DNA from: Bryum argenteum
Taxonomy: Eukaryota > Streptophyta > Bryopsida > Bryales > Bryaceae
Direction of reading: 5' to 3'
Assembly: GCA_037043015.1 (NCBI GenBank)
Contig: CM073322.1
Location: 6,459,601-6,523,600, forward strand
Length of the DNA stretch: 64,000 nucleotides
The notes beneath the pieces are model-generated. The model saw nothing but the letters and a program-made list of their open reading frames with translations. It was not told the DNA's origin and did no database searches. Of the stretch, positions 46,137-59,172 are shown one piece after another. A program made the translations under genes and the position numbers. Each line of letters opens with the position of its first letter. Position 1 is the stretch's first letter.

Positions 46137-48053
46137 CTACGATTTCCGTCGACGGCCTCTAACCTGCCTTTTGGTATATACAAACTCCTCCACTTTCTTG
46201 ACTTTCGGTGCATTACGTAAGGATTTCCTCACAGGTTTGGTGCCTTTCACCTCCTCGATAGGAGCACTGGTGGTTTTGCTTTGGTCGAATAAACATGGCT
46301 CTAGATCAAGCCACTCCAAGGCCTCTTGTTTCCCATTTTCATATTCTACCTGCGTGTTTTCACAAATTTTCCTTCTAGTTAGCATGCGTAGAATGCATAA
46401 ATATCGTGGGCGCCATTGCTGGAGACGTGTTCATCCTTGAGTAATGGTTTGATTATAAAGAGATCATCTTCATATTAATATGAGGATTGCAGTACCTGAT
46501 ACAGACGAGAAGAGACATCGTACGAGCAGACATGGCCTTCAGAAATAACTCGACTCCCATTCGCCTTCCTTATACGCCTGCCCACTATTGCTTCACCCGC
46601 ACCAAAATCCTTCCTGGCCCCTCCTTCACTGTTACCCCTCCCAAAACACCATACGCAGACATCTTCAACCAGCGTACTGACTGAACTTGATGCCTAAAAA
46701 CTTCGCCATTCTCATTAAACTGTCTAAGTAATTTCTCTAAGAAAAACGAGGTCTAAAAATTCAACTTTGAGCAAGCCTTTTTTGAAATCGAATCTTAACG
46801 AGGCTCAGAGATACACAATATTTGGATGCTAAACAAGGTGGGAACCTGGAGTGGGATAGAAAGACCTGGATTTCTCGAGTGCTGTTCGTGCTTTTAGCTT
46901 CAGGCGGGATGGGCCCATGCATTCAACAGCCAGGCTTGGCAATCCGGCTGGTGCCTTCCGTTTGCGGTCCAGCTCAAAGAACAGCAGCTTCTGAGCGGAG
47001 GAGTGCGGGGGCTGCACTACGTCCTCTCCTTTGTTGGGACTGTCCATCTGGACATCATCTTCTGGCGTAGGGGCCATGGATTGCGAAGGAGTGTCCCCTT
47101 CCTCCTCATCCATCTGTGCCAGCTGAATTGCCTCATCTTCAGCTTCTGATGGCGAGAATTGGGATGGTGACGGAGTTGATGATTCTTGCCGATTTCTCAG
47201 TTGTTTGGCTGTCTCAGCGTGCTGCAATCGAGTGACTGCCGTCGATGGTGATAAACGAGGCTGTTTATATATTCTGGGTTTCTTTTCACAGATTTTGAGA
47301 GGTCCACTTTTAAAAGCTGTGGAAGGTGAGGCTTGCGACTTTTTAAGGTGAGCCTTCTCTGGACCCTTCAAAAACGCTTGTAATGGGGATAAGTGCTGGG
47401 AAGTTGAGGGAGTGGGGGTTGGAGTGGTTTGTGTCTCCTTGCCTCTCTCTTGATCCCCTTCCCCGTCCGACTCGTCATCTTTCAGGCTTTCTGATAACTG
47501 TAGATGCACCAACAGAATAGGCCAAGTTGTAATGCAAAACTTGGTTCTGAATGTGGTTTTCAGAATCTGAATTTTGAATAGCTCTAGTATCCTCTTGGCG
47601 ACATGAGTTAAAGCATCAGGAGTCTGTATAATACCTCAACATCAGCAGCGGCGACGCTGAATGGACCTCCTTGATAGATAGGAATGCTGCTGGAGGCCTC
47701 CGTTGACGCCTCGCTTTGTTGGGCGCTGGGATCTGCGGAAGTGCACGTCTCTGCAAGTGTTTGTTTTCTACCACGAATAAGTAATTACATCATCATTGCA
47801 TATACCCGAAACGATGCTTCTGGAGTTCATATTATCTAATATTGTGTTTCAGTATTCTCATAAAATCTGAAGTGTTGCAATGCTGCTTGCTGCCTGAGTT
47901 TTCAAGACTCTGAGAGCAGCCGAGAGTGAGACAGAAGCATGTGTTATCCCTAATTGCGAAAAATTTGTTGGAAACATGCATACCAGGTACTGGTGGAATG
48001 TTGCCAGCTTCTTCCACACGGCCTGACATAAATTTGCTCCATGTTTGCCCCAT
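46137..48053 (-). CDS. Unrecognised nuclear-type protein, four exons
   Basis: Minus-strand exons 48053-47984, 47750-47635, 47497-46866 and 46374-46137 join in matching phases (1, 0, 2) to give about 351 residues, with GT-AG borders throughout. The N-terminus MGQTWSKFMSGRVEEAG follows directly on an in-frame stop, so 48053 is the first possible start unless an upstream exon exists. The centre is low-complexity: acidic DDESDGEGDQ, Thr/Pro-rich TPTPTP, and repeated Ser-Pro sites (LSPL, ASPS, LSPS, FSPS) that could be phosphorylated. Basic clusters (ELDRKRKAP and the C-terminal RQVRGRRRKS) look like nuclear localisation signals. I do not recognise a family. The consistent exon phases are the main evidence that it is real. 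It is convergent with the cytochrome gene (210 bp between stop codons). Confidence 0.65.
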
Positions 48054-49098
48054 TTAACCGTGTCCAATCCGCCGTGCCACTTCCGTGAGCTTCTGACGGC
48101 TGAAGCTATTAACGACTTCAAGCCAATGTTCGTCCGTCCTATGCATCTACCCGTCCATTGTCGGAGTGGGTTCTTGACTTTTACATATCCATGAACTCAT
48201 TACTTTTGTAAATTTAGAAGCCTGTGTTTAACGCTCCTGGTGGTTTCTGCAGTGCTCCCAATGCTGCCTGCAGCGTTGTACACCACTATTCTTCGGAATT
48301 AGGTAACCCTCACGCTTCCGAAATAGCCGCCTCTGCTGCAGAATAACTGCCATGCAACCCCATGCCGGCTCCGTCCTCTCAGCAGAAACGTATCACCACC
48401 ACCAGTGTCATCTGCCAAATTCCAAAGGAACCAAATGAATCAATCTCCCACTGCCCTAATGCACCCGGATTTATTTTTGGGCACCTGAATTGTTCGACGG
48501 CGTTGTAATTGAGATCCAAAGAGGTTGAACAGAGGCTGACAAGTTGGTGTTAACTCAAACTGAAATGAGGTTAATTCGTTAGTTCCATGCAGACCCCAAG
48601 TGGAGTCTTAACCCGTAGGCCACTTCCAGGTTTCAAAACGAGAGCCGGTGTACGTAAGTCCATATGACGGAAAAGGGAGGAGGTGTGGTCAGTGCCTCTT
48701 GGGCCTTCACTATCCCGAATTAAAAAAAGCATCATTCCGGATTCCCGCAGCATCATCGTTCGTCGCCGTTTGCATGCAGCTCTGCTGTTGTTTCTGCAAT
48801 TCTTGAAACCTAGGTGGAAGGCTGTCGAATCGTGTGGAGCCGTACTAATAGAGAGTTTGTACAGAGAGCGGTGACGGAATGGAGGGAATTTTGCAGGAGC
48901 CAAAGAGTTCAATAATGTGCTCAAATTGAGATTCTTCGCGTGGATGCGTGATGATCACTATAATCTTTTAGGGTTTAGGAGACAATGCGCAGTGCCAGAA
49001 GTGAAATTCTAAGCGATCAGGTCTGTTGACGTCAAGAGAGATGAGGTTCATGACGTTTGTATCGGCGTTTTAATTTTTGAAATACACTCTTCGACATT
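48054..49098. promoter_or_regulatory. Divergent intergenic region, about 1 kb
   Basis: It separates the minus-strand gene ending at 46137 from the plus-strand hydrolase and so should hold both promoters and leaders. No specific element is identified. The open frame at 48571-48924 (minus) has no recognised motif, and a leader exon is possible. Confidence 0.4.
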
Positions 49099-52000
49099 AT
49101 GGCCGTGGAGCTGCTCGCCACGGATAGTCCTGCGGAGAAGGAGTCGGAGGGAGAGAGACTTTCCTCGAATCCTACAATCAAGGACAACTTTGGGCCGGAC
49201 ACAGCGAGTGCAAGCGGTAAGCACGTCAGAACTTCCCATCATTGATCTCGAGCAAGTAATACCGGACCTGCATCACGAATTAGGTCACATTCCACAAACT
49301 CATTCATCAGTAGGTTTCAAATTTTGGAGACAAACGTCCACATTACGTCTCCACTGTTGGACGCTGAAGACGAGTCTAAAAGAGGGCAGTGGCTAATTTA
49401 CATGCTTGGGCTCACCGATCGGACGGCGTTTTCGTGACGGGGAGATGTGCCCTGTTCATGATATGCACGCCATCGATTCATGTCTATGATCGAAAGTGTA
49501 CATCATTGTAATAATCGAAATTTCATGAAGCTAAGCTCTCAATAGATAACTTCTGAGGCGAAGTAGAGGTTGTGCAGAGGAAGTCTTGATTTCGTACTGA
49601 TTCTATCTCATAATATTAAATACTTGAAGCTAGAGTTGGGATTGAAGTTTCTCCTTTTGATCTTCCTTCTAGTTCAGGTTTCCGAATTTCTTGAAATCTT
49701 TCGTTTTATTTACTGGCTGACAATGCCCCTTTTCGACAAAAGTCTTGCAATTTTTTCTTACCTGGACGGCTCTACATTGCATTGCTTCAGAAATGTTGTA
49801 CGAGAGGAAACGAAAGTACCCAGCTCTTCGAACAGGGAGGGGTTTTGGGAGCCATGGATTAGTATCAAGGTCACATGGTGAGAATTAGCATGCTCTGAAA
49901 GGACTTGCCGCTTTAAGCTGTTCACTGTGTCAATTTTGAATTTAGGGCTTGCCCTTTACCTGGTACAGAAGGTGAAGATGCAGAAGTGTGGCGACCAGCA
50001 ATTGCTGTCGAAATATTTTTGACTTTCCAATGGGTTTTGAAAACATGATGCTCATCATGGGCAACTCCTCATCATAGATCCCCATAGAAGCCGCTAACCA
50101 TTAGTGGTTTGTAAATTGTAATCCTTGTGCATGAGGTTGAGGAATGTTTCAAGAAGGTGGATACTACTTTTCCAGATGAATTGACCAATTATGCCTTCCC
50201 CAGCGGAATTCTGTATTGTTGTATCTGAAAAAGCTGAAATATCGAAATTAGTGGTTACTAGGTCGAAACGGAAGTATAGCATCACATCTTACTTCTTTCG
50301 TCAATATATTACTTTGATATCAGCCCATAGAAGTTACTATATATTTATACTAAAGCTTAGGTTCCTATCATTCTTTATAAATATGCGACATAGATCCACA
50401 CATCGCAGAAATCATATACATGACGAAGTAGGTGATACGTTTGAGCCATAGAACGCTCCTTGTCAAACTCTTAATTCTTGCCTTCTGAGCTGTTGCTTTG
50501 ACGATGATGATACAGAACTCAGGCCAGGGCTATATCAATTGCTGGGTACGGAGGAGCTTGCTGACGCACATAAGCCTGTTCGTCTTTCACCATGCGGATT
50601 AACAGACGCTATTGTACCTTCTTATCAATCCGAGGTCTGTTATGGTGCAGAAGATTATGTAATGGTGTGTACTGTTGTTTTTTTTGTACCATTCTTTGTC
50701 TCATGCTTTCTCCATGGCCTTATCAAGCATTACAGTTTTCAGATTTACGCTGCTTCGTTTCAGATTAGTTCCTGCTATATCCTCACGGCACGAGCAGATC
50801 TCTGTCGATATCTCTAGTTTTCTTTTTCACCGTTAGGTGGAACGTGCTTCTTCTGTTATCCCTGATTTTGTGCATCTTCTATTGCTGAATGTATGTAGCC
50901 GAAGTTCACCTCCATCTCTGAGCAGATTTACAGCTAATTTGATTCTGTAAATAAAGTAACTTAACATTGATATTGAGAATTACAGAAGTTCTGTTGATTA
51001 GGAGCAATGTAATAGCATCGAAGTATACTAGAAGTAGGCACAAAGTGAGCTGATTTTCTCATTTGAGCCCCTGTTCACATGAAAACAGGTTTCAGCAGAT
51101 ATCTCACCAGGGCGATACAGTGGTCCAATAAACGAGACTTGGCATTTACCTCTGCCCGACATCAACGAGGTCTCTCAACGGTTTGCGGAGTTAGCATCGA
51201 ATGTAGGACGCCAGCTTGCCAATTTGGTGGGTATGTTTCTATACGAGCCACGAACATCTCCTACGAAGTTTCTGAATATTTGTATCCAACCTGTTTACTT
51301 GCTGAAGCAATCTTCCTCCTGATGAAAGGTCTGTCTATACTGTGCAGAGGAGAATGTGACTCGTGATATTCGACGCGCTCTGTTGGAGCAAATTGCTGGC
51401 ACGTCTACGGATGGTGATCCCGACATGCTTGTTACAGAGCATGAGAGAATGCGTGTGGGTGTGGCTTCTGCTTCAAGTCCTTCTGAAGATGCCCATATGA
51501 GATTGTTGGAAAGTGCTTATCTCTTAAGCAATGTATCGGTTGAACGAGCTGCTGCGCTATTCTCTTCTACCAGTGCCGCAATGATAGAAATGGGTCAGCA
51601 TTTTCTAAGTGTGCCGCCAACCGTCTGGAATGGGTAAGTCCAAGTGACCTCTTCTGGCTAAGTCTCCCAATACGCCAAGAAATTCCACTAAGTTGTTCTG
51701 CACCTGCCTTTAGAGTCTGTAGTCAAGTGCGTCACCAACGGGATGGGGATGCAGGTCTTGTATGTTAGGTTGTGAGCTGGCTTGGCGGTTCAGTTTTAAA
51801 TGCCTGACATTTATCCACGTTGTTGTAACTCGCAATCATGCACACTTGAAAAGGAAAAGAGACAGGTAATCTTTTGTGAGAGAGTGAAATTCGATAACCT
51901 CAGCAGGCTTTCACAAGGTCTTTGAGCCGGGAGAGAATACATGCACACAGCTCGGAGGAATACTCCTAGAAGAGCATATTCAAATTTAAGAAAAGCATAC

Positions 52001-54133
52001 ATGCAGGCTTTGTACTTTGAGTATCGAGGAAATATTATTTCTAACATCGACCGATACTTTAGTCGTAGTGAGAGGCTGCATGATGTCGAATGTTGTTAGC
52101 TTTGTATGAATAGCGTTTCCTGGTTTCTTCAGATTTGTGACACGTATTCAGACGACACTCCGGGGCTCTGCCGATGACATAGGCTGGCTTGTCAACTCTT
52201 CCGAGTATCCTCCTGCTGAGGACGGCACCGAAGATTTTTTGAGAGCGTTGGAACAGATTGGGTGAGTTTCCACTTCCTGTCTGATGGTCTTTGACTATTG
52301 TTGTGTTTGTTTTACCGATTGCGGGGCTATTGTTGAGGATGAATTTATGTGTAGTTAAAAATAACGCTTTTCTTAGCGTCTTTGAAATGTTAAGTCAATG
52401 GTGTGGCTTGTGGCAGGCGTGGCGTGCATACCCTTCCAGACACCCTGACCTACCTCCTTGTTCCAGGTATGTTTTGTACTTCATTGTAGAGAAGGAAGTC
52501 TTCGTACATTGCATCCTCACGGTGATTTATCTTCTATTGCAGCTTATTCATATGCGATTCTGCAGGTCTTTTCAGCAACCATGGTCCATTGTATTTCTTC
52601 GACACAAAGAACCATTTTGCCAAGTTGGGCTTACCATGTCACATCGCAAAAATTCACAGTGAGGTAAGCTAGCTCCTGCCTTTCATTTTCATTTACAAAG
52701 TCTACGTTCACATCATATCCTCCTGAAAAAAAAGTGACGCCACTTGTAGCTGCTAACGATTCACGTATTAACCGAGTGGCATAAGTGCAGTCAGGTGTAG
52801 AAAAGAATGCGCGAGAGATCAAAGACCACATTGAGGAGTTGTACAAATCTACAGGCAGGCAGGTGGTCTTATTGGGACATTCTAAAGGAGGTGTAGATGC
52901 AGCTGCTGCGTGTTCTATGTTTTGGCCCCAGTTGAAAGACAAAGTTGTGGGTGTCATTCTGGTACAAAGCCCTTACGGCGGCAGCCCGATCGCATCAGAC
53001 ATCTTGCGAGAGGGCCAGATTGCTGATGCCGAGACCCGCCGTCTTATGGAAATTCTGATCTGTAGGATATTCAAGGTGATTTTTCTGCTGCATACTTTTT
53101 CAATGTGTTGGTGGCAGGCGACGTGGTAATGCAGGCAACGTTCTAGTTATTCAATTTCTTCTACTTACACCCGTTCTTGAAGGAACTGCCAACTCCTTGC
53201 GCCCAACTGTTAGTTCTAGCAAGCATGCTCCAATTCTTTGGCTCTTACATCCTTAGTTTAAGGAATTGTGGAGCCAAATCAAATGACATGTCCTGTGGCA
53301 TGTAGGGCGACATATTATCATTGGAAGATCTAACATACGACAAACGAAAGGAGTTTCTGGCGAAGTACCCCTTGCCAGCAGATGTTCCTGTTATCTGCTT
53401 CCACACGGAGGCAAGTCGGACACCTCGAGCCGTTTCCGTGATGTCCCACATAGCGCATGCGCAGCTGCCATGGCTGCCTGGAATGGCGAGGAGCCGCACT
53501 GACGAGAAGGAGGGAGGCACGAAACTGCCCGTGGCTGTGCCTCTGGCGGCAGCTATGGCAATCTGCGCTCTGCACCTGGAACTGAGGTACAAGGAGAAGA
53601 GCGATGGGCTCGTAACACGGAAAGACTCGGAAGTGCCGGGGTCGATTGTTGTCAAGCCTGAGAAGAAACTGGACCATGCCTGGATGGTGTATGCCCCGTC
53701 CAGGCATGAACCCAACGAGCCTGATGCTGCGCAGATGTGTGAGGCGCTCATTGCTGTGCTCTTGCATCATCATCACCGATGGAAGAGACCTCTTCCTGGT
53801 CCACCACCTCAGGCAGATGAAACCATTTTCTCGGATCCGAATGAGTTTCTCACCACCGACGCTGCCAGAAGCTTTCTTGCAGACTCGGAGGAAGAACAGC
53901 CTTGCACCACATCAAGTGATGGAGCGGGTACATCGAGCAGTGTGATAGAAGGTGTGGAGAGTATGCGACAAATAGCGGATATGGTTGTGTTGGATGCTAT
54001 TACTCGTGCTATGCAAGACGAAATGGCTCCTGCCACGAGGGTGCAGAGTAAGGAGAGGAACACTACTGCAGACAAGGTGGTGGACGATACTACGAAAGGT
54101 ACTCAATCATCAACTGAAGGTAGTACTCAATAG
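49099..54133 (+). CDS. Alpha/beta-hydrolase (lipase-like) with GHSKGG nucleophile elbow
   Basis: Seven exons with consistent phases are clear: 51089-51230, 51348-51633, 52133-52261, 52417-52466, 52566-52663, 52791-53075 and 53306-54133, encoding about 605 residues. Upstream, an exon ending at 50634 (YQSE, phase 0) fits directly. A first exon at 49099-49216 (MAVELLATDSPAEKES...) with a strong GTAAGC donor, and an open stretch at about 49680-49869, are likely but their joins do not close in phase. The 5' model is therefore provisional. The hydrolase fold is shown by LTYLLVPGLFSNHGPLYF (oxyanion-side strand), VVLLGHSKGGVDAAA with the nucleophile Ser at 52881-52883, LVQSPYGGSPIASD, and KKLDHAWMVY with a candidate catalytic His. 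The C-terminal ~110 residues are polar and probably disordered. The substrate is unknown; a lipid ester is plausible. Confidence 0.85.
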
Positions 54134-55461
54134 TGTACAGTGTTAATTACAATGAACCCACTGGGTACTTAGTAAACTGTAAAGTTCATGTAACAGTCAT
54201 TAGAGCTCAAGGCTCTAATTTTTCGAACCTCAGTTCTTGTTGAATTTTTGAGAGAATATGAATTTTTCTTGATAAGGTAATGAAGCCTTGTTTGGTGCTG
54301 AACTCAACGTGAAAATCCCGTACAAACCTGTTTAAGAAAATCGTTTGTACTGCATTGTTGGTCCATATGTTAGTATATTCGAGTGTAGGGAAATTTATTT
54401 ACAGTTCTGGGTCTAAGTGTCACTTACTATGCAGATGTTATCTGAGATGTTATATGAAGTATTCCTAGGCTCTATCACATTCGAATATATCATGAGGATG
54501 ATAAATTACTTGGTTTTGCGAACCATTTCTTTTGGAAGTTAAGTTGTGCTTTAAGTTGATCTTTTGAAAAAGTTGTATCTTAGTATGATGAACCTCTCTG
54601 AGGATGGAATTGTAAGTAAGTCATTTTATGTCAATTTACAATTAACCTTTACATAATGGTCTTCTATTTTGTTTATGTGTATTAATGTTTCTATGGTGAG
54701 AAGGCACATGTATCTAATGTAGTTAATCTGATATGATGGTTTTATTGAAGTAGTTGTTATATTCTGCAATAATGTCTAGTGAGCTCTTAAAGCTATTGCA
54801 ATTCTTCAATGGAACTAGCACTTTGTTACATTTCATTAATGCTAGTAAGGCTCGTTGTGGAAAATTGCACTAGAGTGAAAGGGTGGTTTTCACAATGGGG
54901 AACTATTGTTGATACTGATTGTATAATATAACAATAACACTTACAAATGTTGTTGAAATAAGATATTGTGATTTTGCATTCATTTTGTGAGCTATTTTTT
55001 CTCGACTTTATGCTTGAAGTCTTTAAAATATATGTACATGAATATGCATCCAAATGGCAAACGTATTTTGATTCTTCTATGATTTTTATCAGTTTTAACT
55101 CTTACAAACTTTGGAACAATTGTGACAATGAAAGGAGTAGAATCTAACTAGTGGAGAAGGCAGTCAAATCAATAATGTTGTGAAGAGTAGTTTGTTGATC
55201 GATGTAGGCAAGTGAGTCAAATCAATAATGTTGTGAAGAGTAGTTTGTTGATCGATGTAGGCAAGTGATCTGAGATAGTAGGTGTGATCAATTTTTGATG
55301 CCCTCTTTTGGAAATAATGCCAACAAGTAGTGATAACAAGTGATTCTAGAACCTTCTTTACAACACCTTCTAAGGATATTTACGAACCTATTTTCAAGTT
55401 CTTCTTGCAACTTTGACCTGTTAGTGCAAAAAGAATCATGTTGCTACAACTTGACTTCATT
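54134..55461. other. Intergenic region downstream of the hydrolase
   Basis: Hydrolase 3' flank and AT-rich DNA. It contains the 53-bp tandem duplication at 55163-55268. No gene seen. Confidence 0.45.
55163..55268. repeat. Perfect 53-bp tandem duplication
   Basis: The unit beginning GTCAAATCAATAATGTTGTG at 55163-55215 is repeated exactly at 55216-55268. The lack of any difference points to a recent duplication, or to an assembly artefact. Confidence 0.92.
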
Positions 55462-58400
55462 CTAGGGTACGTTAAACTTTCCAAATGGACCATAGACATG
55501 GCCACATGAAATAGCCCCCTTAGAGGAGTTGAGAGGCGTCCTGGTATCTGGTGGAGGAGGTGGAGGCGGGGTAGGTGGTTTCTCTGGCCAAGGAGGCAAT
55601 TCTAGACTGCTAGGGTTCTCATTCCAATTTAATATGTTGTAATTCCTTGCTCCACTATTTCGGTCTCGTAGCATAATTGTGCGCTGCACTTTTTTGTACC
55701 TGCATGTCATAGCTCTTTTCTCAAGTGAGACTAAATTCAAAGTTGCAATCCATAAGTTAGTAATTCCTCGACACCAAAATAATTTAAAGGTATTTACATA
55801 CTCCTAAGTCCTACTCAAATGGTTGAACAAATTGTAATGTAGGTAGTACACTTCAAAATATGTGATAGAGCCTCATGTAGTTTTTTTGTTTTTTTTTTAA
55901 AAAACACCGTAAAGTACAAGAGTTTATGAAATACAAGAGTTCGGGTGCAAGAATCATACGCATCGCAATCATCCCTAAACTTCACGGCTTTAATGTTATG
56001 CTCCCCAATAGGCTCTCGGGTGATGATGTTAATATGAGGGGCCCCACTTACGTTGTTACGACACCCCACTTTTTGCATATTCTCACTTAAGTCAAGATAG
56101 GCTTGGTACTTCATGTCTCTCATCTTTTGAGCGTCGTGTCGTCTCCGTGCTTCTTCATTGGTCATTAATGCCAAAAGCTCCTACATTATATATACTAAAT
56201 GATTATAAGGTGAACATAAGGAGTATAATAAAAACATTAGTCAAAACTCTCAAAGCGATTCTAGAGTATGATTGGTCAAAGTGTCAATATTACTAATAAA
56301 ATTCTCCTTGGCTCATACACCATGTATATCTTTTATTTTCTTAATACATTATATGTATACTTGTGATGTACAATAATCCGACAGGAATATAGCTAGTATG
56401 TAGAAGTGGCACATCTCATGCAATTAACCTCTATAGTATATTGAGGCCCAAATGGGTTCTTTTGGACTTAGATCAAGATAGCAATTGCTCAATTTCAAAC
56501 TTATTGAAGATGAAACCTTGTGTGCATCCTCAAAACTTTGCATTTTTTCTATCCAGACCATTTGTGCTACTAGATTCACTAGTAGAGAGTGATATTCTTT
56601 ACAGCTTGTTTACTACAACTTTTATGGTTATACTAGTTGTGATTGAGTTATGGTTGAATCATTAGGACAATCTTAGTTGAAGTGAACAAGTCGTAAAAGA
56701 CACCAGTTTCCATTGTGATTCCTCTAAAGTTAGGAAATATTCACTTTGAGGGTTCGAACGACCCAAAACTTGAGATTTAAGTTTTTTTTAGGCTTTCTTT
56801 TTGTCTACACCTAAATGAGGTACTAAGGAGTACTAATGGTGTCAAAATGTTAAAATCAAATATTTCTTGTATTAATTTATCATAAAAAATTAGACTCCAT
56901 ATTCAAATTATGGTATGCTCTCATGTTAGATTTCAAACTTCTTTGAAGTTGCATTTACTATGGGAGTACAATTTGTGTAAACATGTACCTAAGTCATCTA
57001 GGAACAAGAATATGATGAGGCTCTCGTATTTGCTACTTCTACAAATGGTGGTAATTTTGGCTTGCAAAACACTTGGTTTTCTCCTGAGCACGTTTTATTT
57101 GTTCAACCTTTTATCGCTGAAACATTACAATCTCACAAATGGTGTGAAGCTTGAAACTAAGCTTTGGTATAAATTTATAGATACTATTAAGGTACAAGTG
57201 CTTTACGTCTATTCCTTAAAACTCTCCATGAATTTAAATTAAATCACCTCAAATTAAAATATGGTAGTTTTGACGATAAAAAAGAAGAAGACAAAGAGAA
57301 ATTCCAACCTATTTAAAGACTATTCGACTTTAGGGGATATGTAATTAGTTTTTGTGTTGGAAGGCTTGATGCAAAAAGCTTATGAAACCACACATAATTG
57401 CATAATTATAAACTGCATGTAAATCCCAACTCACCATAATTCTAGGGGAAAACTACTTTTTTTTCTTTTTTTTCTTTTTTTTTTTTTTTTGTTAGTTAGT
57501 TAGTTAGTACAACATTCAAATTTGGACTTTAACTAAAATCGGTCGATTAGGCTTTGATGGGCAAATTCCATAATATCCTAGTAGATTTCAATTGACATTT
57601 GAAACATAGCAAATATGAAGAAGATACAACAAGAAAGTGTATGTCATTGGACCTTGTGCATGAGTTTATGCAAAGAGAAATTGTTAAAACCCTAGCCTAA
57701 ATGATAAAACCTACATCATGTCATTGTTAATAAGTCAATTACTGATAAGAGAATAAAACTTTTACCTTTTGCCGAGCTCTCCGCTCTTCTTCATCTTTCT
57801 TCAACACCCTTTCAACATCTGTCCTCCAAAACTCCTTTCTCTTAGGATCCATCCATGCAAGTGAATTTGGACCAGTTGGCTCTGCAAGATTCTTGCGGTA
57901 GCAATGGTGTCTCACATGTCCAAAATCCCGCTCCTCAAGCCGATCCTTCATTATAGTTTCCTAAAAGCAACTTCAAATCAAGTAAGTCGATACTATCATA
58001 GGAGGTTGGAAATACACATATATGTATGTTATACCACAATTCTTGAGAGGCAAACAGATAGGAGAGAATCTGGATGAAGAGAGTCAAAAACTCAACATCA
58101 ACTTGATTTGAGTAAATGATTAGAAAAATTCTTTGACATCATGTTTTTAAAGCTATCGTCATGTAAATGGATTTAAGTAGAAAATTATGGAACATCAACA
58201 TAGTTCTTAAAAAATTGGCAATTTCTTTGTATACAAAACAAATCTATAGCTATATTTCATAAAAAATGAACAAAGATTGACATTTAGTTGAATATGCAAA
58301 GAGCTTTTTGATGCCACATTTAACAAAATTTGGACAAGATCATTCTTCTACATCTTTCATGATCTTGTACAATATGTAGTGCCTAGTAAGTTTATTTGAG

Positions 58401-59172
58401 CTTAAGACCTGTGATTATACTTACAGGGAAACTTTCTACTCTTGAAATCTTGAAATCAACCATCTTACTATCTTGAAAATGATACCACTAATTGATGTAA
58501 TAAACCCATTGAGTAATGAAGTAACATTTATGGTTGCTAGATCATGGAATCCCAGGTGTAAGGAAAAGAGAAGTTTTATTGAAGGTTTAACACTAGAGTA
58601 GCACGGTTTACGACTTACAAACCTACTCTTTGCTACAATGGAAAAACCTTGTTTTCTATCATTTTCTTAGTGATCATAATTGTGTTTTATTCATAAATAA
58701 ATTCATAAACTTTGAGAACTATTGGAGTAAGTTGAGAATGGGGACCTACTTGTTTGCCTTCGTAATTATACTTTTGATCATGATCTGGTGGCATCTCTCC
58801 TACAACTCCAAATCGGGTGGGATTAGAGGGTCCCCACATATTATAAGGTAATGTTTTTCCTGTAGAGAGCTCCACATGAGCACCTACCATGCCTTTATTT
58901 GTTTTCTTTTGAATGCGTTCTTGAGGTTTCAAAGCGGACTTTAGCTTTATTGGTTGCATCTCAGGTTCACTAGCAACTACATTCATGGCATTTTTTTCTT
59001 GTGGCTTCTCCTCATATACACTCTCTTTAGCATTTATAGCAATGCTTTGTTGTGGTTTTTCCTCAAATACATTCTCTGTAGCTGGTAACTTAGGCTCCTC
59101 AGCCAGTAGTGGACTTTCATCAACTGCACTATTGTTGGCTTTAAGCTCAACCTCTTCTTCCATTGTTGCCAT
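55462..59172 (-). CDS. Unknown conserved-looking four-exon protein
   Basis: Minus-strand exons 59172-58750, 57960-57766, 56180-55960 and 55699-55462 join in phases 0, 0 and 2 to give about 358 residues. Residues 1-85 are Glu/Ala/Pro-rich with an imperfect repeat (ENVFEEKPQQ / ESVYEEKPQE). Then comes LSTGKTLPYNMWGPSNPTRF, followed by Glu/Arg-rich helical segments (WRTDVERVLKKDEEERRARQ and EEARRRHDAQKMRDMKYQAY). The compact motif NIITREPIGEHNIKAVKFRD follows, and the protein ends with a poly-Pro stretch and GHVYGPFGKFNVP. I do not recognise the family. The mixture of short conserved-looking motifs and charged helices recalls axoneme-associated microtubule inner proteins of organisms with flagellated sperm; that is a guess. 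Introns are 550-1,600 bp, longer than in neighbouring genes. No stop interrupts the joined frame. Confidence 0.72.

Noticed and set aside
53245-54106. Minus-strand frames opposite the last hydrolase exon
   Set aside because: The plus-strand frame continues the hydrolase in phase, so the opposite frames are by-products.
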